NCBI RefSeq assembly: GCF_011762045.1
Contig: NZ_JAASQS010000012.1
Location: 85,542-149,541 of the forward strand
Direction of reading: 5' to 3'
DNA from: Rhizomicrobium electricum
GTDB taxonomy: Bacteria > Pseudomonadota > Alphaproteobacteria > Micropepsales > Micropepsaceae
Length of the DNA stretch: 64,000 bases
Shown here piece after piece: positions 53,053-61,532 of this stretch. Each line of letters begins with the position of its first letter. The first letter of the stretch is position 1. The notes below the pieces were generated by a model that saw nothing but the letters and a program-made list of their open reading frames with translations, was not told the origin of the DNA and ran no database searches. Both the position numbers and the translations under genes were made by a program.

Positions 53053-53068
53053 CGCAAGCCCTGTGCCG
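53053..53068 (-). promoter_or_regulatory. Sigma-54-type promoter of flagellin 1
   Basis: On the minus strand, CGGCACAGGGCTTGCG has GG and GC at correct spacing, plus GGCAC and TTGC of the consensus. The leader to the ATG would be about 65 bases. Confidence 0.75.
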
Positions 53069-53167
53069 CAAGGCGCTTAACGACGTAGTAACTTCGTTTT
53101 GGGAACTGAAGCCTGTCGAAGCGGACCGATAACGGTCTGCGGCTGAACAGGAATTGCCGGGCAGTTC

Positions 53168-53184
53168 TTGCCGGTACCGGGCAA
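53168..53184. promoter_or_regulatory. Palindrome upstream of flagellin 1 promoter
   Basis: TTGCCGGTACCGGGCAA lies 101-117 bp upstream of the -24 element. Two more TGCCGG motifs flank it. The core is shared with the elements before flagellin 2, flgF and flgI, and fits an FlbD-type enhancer. Confidence 0.45.
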
Positions 53185-53250
53185 AAGCTGCCGGGGTACG
53201 GAATTATTTGCCGAGCCATTGGCAGGCGCGCCGGGCGTACCCGAAAATGC

Positions 53251-53288
53251 AAAAAAAGACGGCGCGGAACCCGAGGTTCCACGCCGCC
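53251..53288 (-). terminator. Rho-independent terminator of flagellin 2
   Basis: A 14-base-pair stem (53275-53288 with 53258-53271, one G-U pair near the base and one inside) with a TCG loop, followed by seven T on the minus strand. Confidence 0.93.
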
Positions 53289-53311
53289 ATTCCCTTGCCC
53301 CATGGAATATT

Positions 53312-54130
53312 TTACTGGAACAACGACAGGATGGTCTGCGGCGCCGAATTGGCGATCGAGAGAGCTTGAACGCCGAGCTGCTGCTTGGTCTGCAACGCCG
53401 TGAGTCTGGCGCTTTCCTCGGCCATGTTCGCGTCGACCAGATTGCCGATGCCGCTGGTGAGTGTGTCGGACAGCTTGGTAGTGAAGTCGAGCTGGATCGA
53501 ATACTTCTTCGCACCTGCGGACAGCGACGCCAGCGCCTTGTTGACGTTGGTCAATGCGGTCTGGATCGTTCCCACCATTGCCGTCGCGCCGCTCTGGACG
53601 GAGATGTTCGAGGTCGCGGTAAGTCCGATACCGGTGAGCGACAAGTCCTGATGTTGCACGGTGATCTTCTTGGTGCCGTCGGCATTGGCCAGAGCGGTGA
53701 TGTCGGTCGCGCCGCTCTTAATCAGGTTGAAACCGTTGAACGAGGCATTGTCGACGATCGTCTGGATCTGATCGCGCAAGGCCGTGAAGTCGTTATTCAA
53801 GGCGGCGCGGCTGGCCGTATCGATCGACTTGTCGGACGAGGCCAAGGCCTTGGCCTTCATCTGGATCAGCAGATCAGAGATCGACTGACCGGCCGACATG
53901 GCGACGTCCACGGTGGAAATACCGCGGTTGAGGCTGTCGGAAACGGACTGGTAGGCCGCAACCGATCCGCGCATGTTCTGGGCAATCGCGTAGGTTGCGC
54001 CGTCGTCCTTTGCGGAAGCGACCTTGTAACCCGTGCTGATCGCAGACTGCGTCTGAGAGATTTCGCCTTGAGTCTTGGTGAGATACTGCAGCGCAATCAT
54101 TGCGCCGTTGTTGGTATTGACGCTCAGCAT
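53312..54130 (-). CDS. Flagellin 2
   Basis: A 272-residue flagellin with the same domains as flagellin 1. It begins MLSVNTNNGAMIALQYLTK and ends SIANSAPQTILSLFQ. Differences from flagellin 1 cluster in the first 45 residues (for example KTQGEISQTQSAISTG) and a few later sites. GTGGAG precedes the ATG at 54130. It has its own perfect sigma-54 promoter and its own terminator, so the two flagellins are separate transcripts in tandem. Confidence 0.97.
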   Translation of the reverse strand: MLSVNTNNGAMIALQYLTKTQGEISQTQSAISTGYKVASAKDDGATYAIAQNMRGSVAAYQSVSDSLNRGISTVDVAMSAGQSISDLLIQMKAKALASSDKSIDTASRAALNNDFTALRDQIQTIVDNASFNGFNLIKSGATDITALANADGTKKITVQHQDLSLTGIGLTATSNISVQSGATAMVGTIQTALTNVNKALASLSAGAKKYSIQLDFTTKLSDTLTSGIGNLVDANMAEESARLTALQTKQQLGVQALSIANSAPQTILSLFQ

Positions 54131-54201
54131 AGTGTCTTCTCCACTTCCGTCGTTGGGACGGCGGTTTTTTTCCATGGGGCGCAACGCCCCGGCCCAGCTA
54201 T

Positions 54202-54217
54202 CGCAACCGCCGTGCCA
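54202..54217 (-). promoter_or_regulatory. Perfect sigma-54 promoter of flagellin 2
   Basis: On the minus strand, TGGCACGGCGGTTGCG matches the consensus TGGCACG-N4-TTGC at every fixed position. The leader to the ATG would be about 60 bases. Confidence 0.88.
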
Positions 54218-54291
54218 CTCCGGAATCTTCCGTAAGTCATTGATTCACCTAAAAAACGAGAACGCCGGCGGATATGGGCAATGGATAATTC

Positions 54292-54305
54292 TTGCCGACC
54301 GGCAA
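54292..54305. promoter_or_regulatory. Perfect TTGCCG-AC-CGGCAA palindrome
   Basis: A perfect six-base inverted repeat with a two-base spacer, 76-89 bp upstream of the flagellin 2 -24 element. It is the cleanest copy of the element seen before the other sigma-54 promoters of the window. It abuts the flaF terminator. Confidence 0.5.
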
Positions 54306-54336
54306 AAAGGAAGAGGCCGGAGTTGCCCCCGGCCTC
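54304..54336 (-). terminator. Rho-independent terminator of the flbT-flaF unit
   Basis: On the minus strand, GAGGCCGG and CCGGCCTC form an eight-base-pair stem with an eight-base loop (54313-54336), followed by TTCCTTTTT. Confidence 0.85.
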
Positions 54337-54362
54337 ATCAAAACGCGCGAGCGAAATCGGCG

Positions 54363-54713
54363 TTATGCGGCGCCCTGCAGGCCCTGCATGATCGAGCGAT
54401 TGATCTCGATCAGCGGATCGAGGGGCGCGCCGCTGCGCATTACGTCCTTGGAATAACGTGTCACGAACAACGAAAGCGAGACGATGTTGGCGCGCAAGCC
54501 GTCGGGCAGCTTGTTGTGCTCGTCCAGGCAATCGGCCGCCAAAAGCCGCCATAATTTGCGATTCCAGTCGATGGCTTCGCAAAGCGGTCCGCCGGTGCGT
54601 TTTTCGCGCTGGGCCGTAATCAAGGCGCCGGTCACCTGACCGAATAGCCGGTACTCGGTTTCTCGTGGATTCTCAGTAATTTGCTGCGTGTTTTGATACG
54701 CTTTGAGGGTCAT
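54363..54713 (-). CDS. flaF: Flagellar biosynthesis regulator FlaF
   Basis: FlaF is a small alphaproteobacterial protein that works with FlbT to control flagellin synthesis and secretion; in Caulobacter it acts as a chaperone-like partner of flagellin. The 116 residues have the family core YQNTQQITENPRETEYRLF, LCEAIDWNRKLWR and LVTRYSKDV-like segments. Its start overlaps the end of flbT by 41 bases. A terminator follows. Confidence 0.95.
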   Translation of the reverse strand: MTLKAYQNTQQITENPRETEYRLFGQVTGALITAQREKRTGGPLCEAIDWNRKLWRLLAADCLDEHNKLPDGLRANIVSLSLFVTRYSKDVMRSGAPLDPLIEINRSIMQGLQGAA

Positions 54714-55098
54714 AACTCAGCCGCTCCCGTTCGAATTCGAACAATTTCCTGCATTGCATAAGGGCCCGGTAGTAGGAACCGCTCATTACATCGCGACTGA
54801 TCTCGACACAGGCCGCCAGGGCATCGCGATTCTCGATCGCGCCCATGAACTCGGTCATGCGCAGTGCGAAATCGTCGTAGTATTGATCGCCTCCGTCCGG
54901 ATCCAGGTACAGCATCATGATCGGAAGATAGATACGCCTTGCGGGCGTATTGGCATCTTCCGGCTGCATGATGTCTTTCTCACGCAAAAGGCATGCCTTG
55001 TTCTGCACGATCAGGGTGGCGCGCTTTTCTCCGTTGGTCAGGACAGCGCCGTTGATGACGAATTTTTCGCCCGGTTTGAGGGAAAGCTTCAGAGGCAT
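54673..55098 (-). CDS. flbT: Flagellar biosynthesis repressor FlbT
   Basis: FlbT is a post-transcriptional regulator that binds flagellin mRNA leaders and limits flagellin output until the hook is complete. The 141 residues have LSLKPGEKFVINGAVLTNGEKRA, KACLLREKDIM and LPIMMLYLDP, all family motifs. It is first in the flbT-flaF unit, pointing towards the two flagellins, whose long leaders are plausible targets. Confidence 0.95.
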   Translation of the reverse strand: MPLKLSLKPGEKFVINGAVLTNGEKRATLIVQNKACLLREKDIMQPEDANTPARRIYLPIMMLYLDPDGGDQYYDDFALRMTEFMGAIENRDALAACVEISRDVMSGSYYRALMQCRKLFEFERERLSYDPQSVSKHAANY

Positions 55099-55237
55099 CC
55101 GTGACTCCCATGGCAGGTAAAGCCATTTTAGGTTGGCCGGGGTTAAGAATTCCTGTTCGAAGTCGAGCGATCTTCTTCACTCCTGCTTAAGGACAATTCG
55201 GCTCTTATTTGGCTGAAATTTTCTGGGTGAAACGCGA

Positions 55238-56989
55238 ATGGCCAAGATTGCTCCGTCGCCCGGCGTGCTGAGCCTTTCCGCGGTGGACGCCAAGCTCGCG
55301 GCACTGGCAAAACTCGAGGCTCTTTCCGAGGAACTCGGCGGTGAAGCAAAACGCAGCCAGTCCGACCATTACGTTCGCGAAGCGGTCCAGGCGTGGCGGC
55401 AGGGCGATTTCGACGCCGCGGGTCAGGCGGCCATGCGCGCCACCGAAATCGACGAGACCAACGCCAGGGCGTTCCATATCCTCGCTATGTATCTGGAGCG
55501 CCTCGGTCACCTGCACAAGGCGCTGATCACCTACGAACACGCTTTTCAGCTCGACCCCAACGATCCCGAACTGCTTATCAATCTCGGCACCATGGCTTGG
55601 AAGCTGAAGCTTGATGAGGGCGCGGCGAAGATGTTCCAGCTTTACATCGCGTCCAATCCCGACTCGCCGCTCGGCTACAACAATCTGGGAACCATCCAGA
55701 GTGAAATGGGCAACCGCGAAGCGGCTATAGAGACTCTGCGCGGCGCCCTGTTCCGCATGCCGGACCAGTCCATTTTGTGGAATGCGCTCGCGACGGTGCT
55801 GGCCGAATCCGGCCGCGCCGAGGAAAGCTTGGTCTTCTACCAGGAGGCCATCCGCCTCGAGCCGACCTACGCCCGCTTCTATCACAATCTCGGTTACGCT
55901 TATCAGCATCTCGACCGGCTCGACGAAGCCAATGCCGCATACGAAAAAGCCTTGGAATACGTTCTCGATTCCGACGAGGCCCGCGAAACCAAGCATTCGC
56001 GCAGTCTCTGCCTTATCGGCATGGGGCGGCTCAAGGAGGGATTTGCCGACCACGAGTGTCGCCGCGAGGAACAATTCCGCGCCTATCTCCATCACATGAT
56101 CGATGCGCCTTACTGGAACGGCGAACCGGTGGATGGAAAACGCGTCTTGATCGTTGCCGAACAGGGTTTGGGCGACGAGATCATGTTCGCCGAATACCTT
56201 TCGGACGTGCAGCGGCTGGTCGGTCCGAACGGCAAACTTCAGATCGCGGTCGACCCGCGTCTGGTCAGCCTGTTCCAGCGCTCCTGGCCGGATGCCGAAG
56301 TCGGCTGCTACGAAGACCGCAGCTTGTTGAACAAGGACGGCAACAATCAGATTCGCTTTGTGCCGTTCGCCACCGAAAAGGGTCAGCCGGACTATTATGC
56401 CTGGATGGCTTCCCCGCTCGGCTGGCTGCGCAGCTCGATCGACGATTTCCCGCACAAGGCCTTCCTCAAACCCGATCCCCAACGCGTTGAGGAATTCCGG
56501 ACCCGGCTCACCGGCTCCGGCCTCAAGGTCGGCATCTGCTGGCGCTCGATGCTGATCGACGTCAAGCGGGCCAAGTATTTCTCCGCTCTCGACCAGTGGG
56601 GGCCGCTGCTCAAGACGCCCGGTGTTCGCTTCATCAATATGCAGTACGGCGATTGCACCGACGAACTGAAGCGGGCCGAAGAAATGCATGGCGTGAAGAT
56701 CGAAACCATCGATGGTCTCGATCTCAAGAACGATCTTGAAGGTGCAGCCGCGGCATCGGCCTGTCTCGACGTCATGATCTCCGCCCCGACGGCCTCTGCG
56801 GCCATTGCCGCGGCAGTAGGCACCGAGACGTGGTTCCTGCTCGCGGGCAGCCGCGCCTGGCCACAGCTCGGGACCGACCATTATCCCTGGTATCCCAAAA
56901 CGCGTGCGTTTAGCCCGTCGGCATTCGGCGATTGGGACTCGTTGATGCCGCAGCTTGCGGACACCCTGAAAGAGCGTGCGTCGGAATAG
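55238..56989 (+). CDS. flmG: FlmG-like TPR glycosyltransferase, copy 2
   Basis: A 583-residue soluble protein with about seven TPR units up to residue 260 and a GT-B-like domain after that (LIVAEQGLGDEIMFAEYLSDVQRL near 305; APTASAAIAAAVGTETWFL near 510). The length and layout agree with Caulobacter FlmG, which binds flagellin through its TPR part and attaches pseudaminic acid. The position directly beside flbT, flaF and the flagellins makes flagellin the likely acceptor. It is divergent from flbT. Confidence 0.83.
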   Translation: MAKIAPSPGVLSLSAVDAKLAALAKLEALSEELGGEAKRSQSDHYVREAVQAWRQGDFDAAGQAAMRATEIDETNARAFHILAMYLERLGHLHKALITYEHAFQLDPNDPELLINLGTMAWKLKLDEGAAKMFQLYIASNPDSPLGYNNLGTIQSEMGNREAAIETLRGALFRMPDQSILWNALATVLAESGRAEESLVFYQEAIRLEPTYARFYHNLGYAYQHLDRLDEANAAYEKALEYVLDSDEARETKHSRSLCLIGMGRLKEGFADHECRREEQFRAYLHHMIDAPYWNGEPVDGKRVLIVAEQGLGDEIMFAEYLSDVQRLVGPNGKLQIAVDPRLVSLFQRSWPDAEVGCYEDRSLLNKDGNNQIRFVPFATEKGQPDYYAWMASPLGWLRSSIDDFPHKAFLKPDPQRVEEFRTRLTGSGLKVGICWRSMLIDVKRAKYFSALDQWGPLLKTPGVRFINMQYGDCTDELKRAEEMHGVKIETIDGLDLKNDLEGAAAASACLDVMISAPTASAAIAAAVGTETWFLLAGSRAWPQLGTDHYPWYPKTRAFSPSAFGDWDSLMPQLADTLKERASE

Positions 56990-57022
56990 TCAGCAATCGC
57001 CCGTGCTCTGCACGACGGCGTT

Positions 57023-57748
57023 TCACGCCTTCGGTGCCGCCGCAGCGCGCTCTACCGCGTCCAGCATCGCCGCCTGATTGGGGCGTTCGGCAACGATCAC
57101 TTTGCGGAACACGAGCGGCTCCAGCGCCATGGCCGTCGCCGTGCTGATGCATACCACCGCGATGTTCTTGCACGCCTCGGCAAGGTCCGCCCTGATGATG
57201 CAGTCGCGCAGCGCCATGGCCGAACGCGCCGAGAACACTACCGCAGCGTCGAGCGCGTTATGTACCAGCGCCTCGCGTGCGATCTCGGGCAGCTTGTGCA
57301 GCGCCACCACTTCGTAGAGCACCGTTACGTCGACCGTGTAGCCTTCCTCGGCGAGCAGCGTCTTGAGCTGACCTTCGTTATCGGCACTGGCGGCATGCAG
57401 GAGCACACCTTCTTCCGGCTTGACCCACTCAAGCACCTTCTCAGCCAAGGTGGCGGCGTCGCCGTCGGCGCATTCCACTTCCTCGAAGCCGACCTTTTTC
57501 GCGGCATCGGCGGTCTGCGGGCCGACCGCGAAAATGCGCAAGTCCCGCCGCTCGGTCCGCTTGGCGAACGCGCGGATGCCGTTAGCGCTTGTGGCGACGA
57601 TGGCGCTGACGCCTTCGAAGGTCAGTTCCGGACCGTCGAAGAACCGCACCGAAAGCAAGGACGCACATAACGGCTCATGGCCGCGTGCATGCAACAGCTC
57701 GGCGAGTCGGGCCGCATCCTCCTGCGGGCGGGAGATCAGAATGCGCAT
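57023..57748 (-). CDS. hemD: Uroporphyrinogen-III synthase
   Basis: The enzyme closes and isomerises hydroxymethylbilane to uroporphyrinogen III in haem and cobalamin synthesis. The 241-residue protein has two alpha/beta lobes with ILISRPQEDAARLAELL, FAVGPQTADAAKKVGF and AAVVFSARSAMALRD. The sequence family is very diverse, so the call rests on overall layout. The ATG at 57748 gives the usual N-terminus; a further 47 upstream codons are rich in Arg and unlikely. Confidence 0.85.
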   Translation of the reverse strand: MRILISRPQEDAARLAELLHARGHEPLCASLLSVRFFDGPELTFEGVSAIVATSANGIRAFAKRTERRDLRIFAVGPQTADAAKKVGFEEVECADGDAATLAEKVLEWVKPEEGVLLHAASADNEGQLKTLLAEEGYTVDVTVLYEVVALHKLPEIAREALVHNALDAAVVFSARSAMALRDCIIRADLAEACKNIAVVCISTATAMALEPLVFRKVIVAERPNQAAMLDAVERAAAAPKA

Positions 57749-57809
57749 CAGAGGTTTTTTCCGTCGCACAATTGGGCGGAAAGCCGATTCACACGTCTTC
57801 TGTCTGCGC

Positions 57810-58124
57810 TCATTTTCTGGAAGCCTTCTCTTCCAATCCGGATCGGCCCTCGCGCGAAGCGAGCGTTTGCCAAACCTGATCCGGTTCAACGCCGCACGCC
57901 GCCCATAGAACCATCAGATGGTAGAGCACATCGGCAGATTCGGTAACTACTTCGGCCTTCTTGTCGGCAGAGGCCGCGATGACGGTTTCAACCGCTTCTT
58001 CGCCGAACTTTTTGGCGCAGCGTTCGACGCCTTCGGCGAGAAGTTTGGCGGTGTAGGAAATCTTCGGGTCGGCACCCCGGCGGGCGACGATTGTTGCGAA
58101 CAGTTTGTCCAGGACGTGACTCAT
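57810..58124 (-). CDS. hisE: Phosphoribosyl-ATP diphosphatase
   Basis: The second enzyme of histidine synthesis, which removes pyrophosphate from phosphoribosyl-ATP. The 104-residue protein has the MazG-like core KFGEEAVETVIAA and ESADVLYHLMVLWAACGV. GAAGG precedes the ATG at 58124. It stands apart from other his genes in this window and lies between hemD and an NTF2-like gene on the same strand. Confidence 0.95.
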   Translation of the reverse strand: MSHVLDKLFATIVARRGADPKISYTAKLLAEGVERCAKKFGEEAVETVIAASADKKAEVVTESADVLYHLMVLWAACGVEPDQVWQTLASREGRSGLEEKASRK

Positions 58125-58132
58125 CAAATCCT

Positions 58133-58591
58133 TCACTTCGGCCTGTCGGCACCGCCGATGTCGAGGCAGACCTTGTAGGTACCATCGCTCTGCCGCCGCC
58201 ACTCGGTGACATAATAGCCCGTCAGCCGCAGGCTCGTACCATCGGCTTTGTGGCTCGAAAACACCCAGGTGCCGCGGGTCCAACCCAGAACGCCGTCGGG
58301 CGAAACCTCTGCCTCCACGGGCGTCCATTCTAAGCGTCGTTGGCCGTAGGCGGGATCGGCCTTTTCCTCGGCGGCATAATAGTCGGCAACTGCCGCCTTG
58401 CCGATCAAAGGCGGGTGAGCGCCGTCGAACAGCCGGACGTCGTCGGTCACATAGGCCAGAAAGGCAGCGTGAGCGCCTTGGGTGACGCTTAGCGCGGAAA
58501 ACGCCCGGTCGGCCGCAAGAATGTCGTCCTTCGGCGCGGCCCCGGCCGCGGCGACGAGCAAGATAAAACTGGCAATCAGGCTGCGGTGCAC
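58133..58591 (-). CDS. Secreted NTF2/SnoaL-like (DUF4440-type) protein
   Basis: A 152-residue protein with a short signal peptide (HRSLIASFILLVAAAGAA) and an NTF2-like fold with AADRAFSALSVTQGAHAAFLAY, RLFDGAHP and a late GYYVTEWRR-type strand. Proteins of this group bind small ligands or have unknown roles. A GTG at 58591 is the best start because it gives the signal peptide and follows GAGAGAAGG closely; the frame is open further up to 58654. It lies eight bases before hisE. Confidence 0.75.
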   Translation of the reverse strand: MHRSLIASFILLVAAAGAAPKDDILAADRAFSALSVTQGAHAAFLAYVTDDVRLFDGAHPPLIGKAAVADYYAAEEKADPAYGQRRLEWTPVEAEVSPDGVLGWTRGTWVFSSHKADGTSLRLTGYYVTEWRRQSDGTYKVCLDIGGADRPK

Positions 58592-58752
58592 GACCTTCTC
58601 TCTACCATCAATTGTGGCAGGGCGCTGCCAACTTTTGCCGCAAATACGTCTCACTCAGCAATAATGCGGCCGTAAACCCGCGGTTAACTCTGTCAACGAG
58701 GCGTATTTCTCGCGTGCGCGTACCCGGCAAAGTGTAGCAACGGGGGAAAGCC

Positions 58753-59817
58753 ATGGCCAGAACTGCCGCCGAGGTCCAGCCGACATCCAGAAAAGCACTG
58801 TCTCGCGACCTTCTGCACGGGTTGAGTCCAGAGGAATTCCAGGAGGAAGCTCAAAAACTTGCCGCTATGGGGAGCTTGCCCCCCGTGATGCGGGCGCGGC
58901 TCAAAGCCCAGCTCGTCGAGCGGCTCAAAACCCCTGTGGATAAGCCGAGCTGGGGGCCCGACTGGCGCCGCGAAGGCGAGCGCGTGGCTGGCTACAACCA
59001 AGCCCTTGAACGGCGAACCCGGCAGAGGCGTGCAGACGCTACGCAGTCTGAGCCCGACGCGGACGGCGGAGCGGTCGAGTCCGACGACGCCATCATCGCC
59101 CGCAACATGGAGAAGAGCCGGCAGGTGGCGCACTACAAGCCTCTTTATGTCGGCGCAGCGGGATTGGCGCTCGTCATCGTCCTGATCTCGATGTTCGTCG
59201 ATTATCACATCATCCGCGAGGTGTGGACGCGGGCGCTCGCCAACGAGTTCATGGTGGTGCCGCCGGCACTGCAGGCTTCGGTGATGTTCAAATCGCTCCA
59301 GGTCGTGTTCGCGGTCCTGATCGTCCATTTCATGCTCAAGATCACCGGCGCCTACGGCCGTAACACGATGATCGCCACCTCGTTTGTCCTCGCAATCTTG
59401 ATGATTTCGGGACTTGGCTATCTCGTGGCCTACAACAACATGGCCGGTGGTACGGCGACCGCCCAGGAGCAAACCAGTCAACCGCAGAACAGCAACGATT
59501 CCATCCAGCAATTGTTCGCTGCGGACGCCAGCGTGCAAACAGCTTCTATGACGGCGAGACCGGCCACCACGCGCGGCAACGACGGCGTATCGCTGGGTCT
59601 GCCGAAATTGTCGGACGCATCGCTGGCGCATGCCGACAAATGGTTCTGGTTTGCCTTTGCCAGCGTTGTCTTTTTCATCGTGACCACCGTCGCCGCGCTT
59701 TACATGCAGACGGTCGAGAACAACCTGCGCAATGTTCATATCGCCAACGACTACAAACAGCGGCGAAAGGATTTCGTGCTCCTGCATCTCATCGAGGCGG
59801 CCGAAGCAAGGGGATAG
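58753..59817 (+). CDS. Unknown membrane protein with four spans
   Basis: A 354-residue protein. A charged cytoplasmic N-terminal region (about 1-125) precedes three membrane spans (about 130-155, 180-205, 210-235). A polar, Gln/Ser/Thr-rich loop follows (240-290), and then a fourth span (about 295-318). It is not recognised. It is followed after 72 bases by a vWA-domain protein on the same strand, which suggests a common function. A CtrA-like site with one mismatch (TAAA-N7-TTAAC, 58673-58688) lies upstream. Confidence 0.7.
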   Translation: MARTAAEVQPTSRKALSRDLLHGLSPEEFQEEAQKLAAMGSLPPVMRARLKAQLVERLKTPVDKPSWGPDWRREGERVAGYNQALERRTRQRRADATQSEPDADGGAVESDDAIIARNMEKSRQVAHYKPLYVGAAGLALVIVLISMFVDYHIIREVWTRALANEFMVVPPALQASVMFKSLQVVFAVLIVHFMLKITGAYGRNTMIATSFVLAILMISGLGYLVAYNNMAGGTATAQEQTSQPQNSNDSIQQLFAADASVQTASMTARPATTRGNDGVSLGLPKLSDASLAHADKWFWFAFASVVFFIVTTVAALYMQTVENNLRNVHIANDYKQRRKDFVLLHLIEAAEARG

Positions 59818-59889
59818 CCATGCCTCGCTATCGCGTGATGCGGTCCTCGATTACACTCGAACGGCCTCCCAGGGGCTAGGGAGCGCACG

Positions 59890-60603
59890 ATGAGACTGGG
59901 GGACATCATGCGGGGATTCGTTCTGGGCACAGTCACGGCCATGGCGCTGCTTGGGGGCGGGGCACTGGCGTTGCAAGTCTCGCGCGGTTATCCCGACCAG
60001 AACACGCTTCATCCGGAACGGATCATCATCGGGCTCGATCTATCGAAGTCCAACCCTTTGATCGACAATCCTGCTTTCGCCGCGCGCGTCGGCCAGCGCA
60101 TTGCCGGGATCGTCAGCCGCCTCGGCATGGCGTCCGAGGTCCATATCCGCACTTTCGGCAGCTATGATCCGGCCTCCAACGGCTTTGCCTATGACACGGT
60201 GATTTCGGTGCGGGCGCGGCCGGAACGGGTCGCAGCCGAGATTCAGAGACTGATCGCCAATACGCCGCGGCTTGTCGCCAGCGGTCGCTGGAAGAGTCAG
60301 CAGAAGACCAACATCCTGGCGTTCCTCGATAATTCTGTCCGGGCGGTGGGCTGCGGGGGCATGCCGACCACCATCATCCTGGCCAGCGACGGCATCGAGG
60401 ATTCCGAGTACGCCCGCCTCGCCCAAGGCAATGGCCTGCCACGACCCGACCGGCGCCTTTATCGCGGCTGTGTCCGGTTGGCGATTTTCGGCATCGGCCA
60501 GGGGACCGGCAGCCCGGTCGAAACCTCCCGTCTGCGCCAGCAATGGGATGGCTGGGCCCGCGACGCCGGATTTACCCGCTTCGAAGCCCTGAACGACTGG
60601 TAG
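59890..60603 (+). CDS. Exported vWA-domain-like protein
   Basis: A 237-residue protein with an N-terminal signal/anchor and a von Willebrand A-like fold. The metal-site motif DLSKS lies in IIIGLDLSKSNPL near residue 48, and LASDGIED supplies a later acidic residue. Such domains mediate metal-dependent protein contacts. AGGGAG precedes the ATG. It probably acts in the periplasm with the preceding membrane protein. The specific role is unknown. Confidence 0.75.
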   Translation: MRLGDIMRGFVLGTVTAMALLGGGALALQVSRGYPDQNTLHPERIIIGLDLSKSNPLIDNPAFAARVGQRIAGIVSRLGMASEVHIRTFGSYDPASNGFAYDTVISVRARPERVAAEIQRLIANTPRLVASGRWKSQQKTNILAFLDNSVRAVGCGGMPTTIILASDGIEDSEYARLAQGNGLPRPDRRLYRGCVRLAIFGIGQGTGSPVETSRLRQQWDGWARDAGFTRFEALNDW

Positions 60604-60679
60604 CGGGGCGGCGACATAAGCCACTTCCATTAATATGCTCTGTCTGATAGAGTTATCTATCAATCCAAAGGGCCCCGCT

Positions 60680-61234
60680 ATGTCGTTGTCCTCGCAAGAA
60701 GCTTCCGCCAGCCTGCAACAGGTCGAAGAAGCGAGCCGCCGCTCGTCGCAGCTTTATTTTTATCACTGCTCCTCTCCCCACCTGATCATGTGGGGAATCA
60801 TCTGGATCATCGGCTACGGCGGTACTGGCCTCTTTCCGCGCTACGGCTGGTGGCTATGGCTGGGCCTGATCGTAATCGGCAGCGTCGGCGGCATCGTGCT
60901 CGGCCACCGCTACAAGCGGGATGGATACGCTTCCAGTCCTTATGCGTGGCGCATGGGGGCGCTGTGGGCAATCATTCTGTTCTTCGTCTTCGGCACCTAC
61001 GCCATTCTGCCGCCGCACCTCGACAAGCAGTTCTGCGCCTTTCCCGCTTTGATCACCGGCTGCGCCTATATGGCGATCGGACTGTGGCGCGGGCTTCGCT
61101 ACGTCATTTCCGGCATGGTCGTCGCCACTCTCACCTTGGTCGGCTACTACTTCATCGAACCGATCTTCTTCTGGTTCGCGGCGGTGGGCGGCGGCGCGAT
61201 GATCCTGACAGGCCTCTGGTTCCGGACGGCGTAA
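60680..61234 (+). CDS. Small polytopic membrane protein
   Basis: A 184-residue protein with about five membrane spans after a charged N-terminal segment of about 30 residues. Motifs such as HLIMWGIIWIIGYGG and ITGCAYMAIGLWRG give no firm family. It lies one base before a small winged-helix regulator, a pairing seen in other proteobacteria, where the regulator is thought to control the membrane gene. The ATG at 60680 is the first after the sequence becomes protein-like. Confidence 0.72.
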   Translation: MSLSSQEASASLQQVEEASRRSSQLYFYHCSSPHLIMWGIIWIIGYGGTGLFPRYGWWLWLGLIVIGSVGGIVLGHRYKRDGYASSPYAWRMGALWAIILFFVFGTYAILPPHLDKQFCAFPALITGCAYMAIGLWRGLRYVISGMVVATLTLVGYYFIEPIFFWFAAVGGGAMILTGLWFRTA

Positions 61235-61235
61235 G

Positions 61236-61532
61236 ATGGAACAGCCCGATCCCACCATCCATCAGCCCGTCCGCCTCAAGATCATGGCGGCGCTGAAACC
61301 GTTGCCCGCCGGCGAAGCACTCGAATTCGTCCGGCTGAAAGCCGTCGTCGGCGCCACCGAAGGCAATCTCGGCGCCCATATCACCACCCTCGAACAAGCC
61401 GGTTATGTCGGAGTCGAAAAGGACTTCGTCGGCAAGCGGCCGCGTACGCGGGTGTCGATGACGCCCCAGGGCCGGCGCGCTTTCGATGCCTATGTCGGCT
61501 ATCTGCAGGACATCATCGGCGCCGCGGGCTGA
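61236..61532 (+). CDS. Winged-helix transcriptional regulator
   Basis: A 98-residue DNA-binding protein. The pattern VRLKIMAALKPLPAGEALEFVRLK...GNLGAHITTLEQAGYV is the winged-helix of the MarR/ArsR-like 'transcriptional regulator' family (HTH_27 type). It is short, with no ligand domain visible. It follows the membrane gene with a one-base gap, so it may regulate that gene or receive a signal from it. Its 3' end overlaps the convergent gluQRS gene by 20 bases. Confidence 0.85.
   Translation: MEQPDPTIHQPVRLKIMAALKPLPAGEALEFVRLKAVVGATEGNLGAHITTLEQAGYVGVEKDFVGKRPRTRVSMTPQGRRAFDAYVGYLQDIIGAAG

Noticed and set aside
53077..53092. TTAA-N7-GTAAC near the flagellin 1 promoter
   Set aside because: It has one mismatch and overlaps a better-supported sigma-54 control region; a single weak site is not enough to call CtrA.
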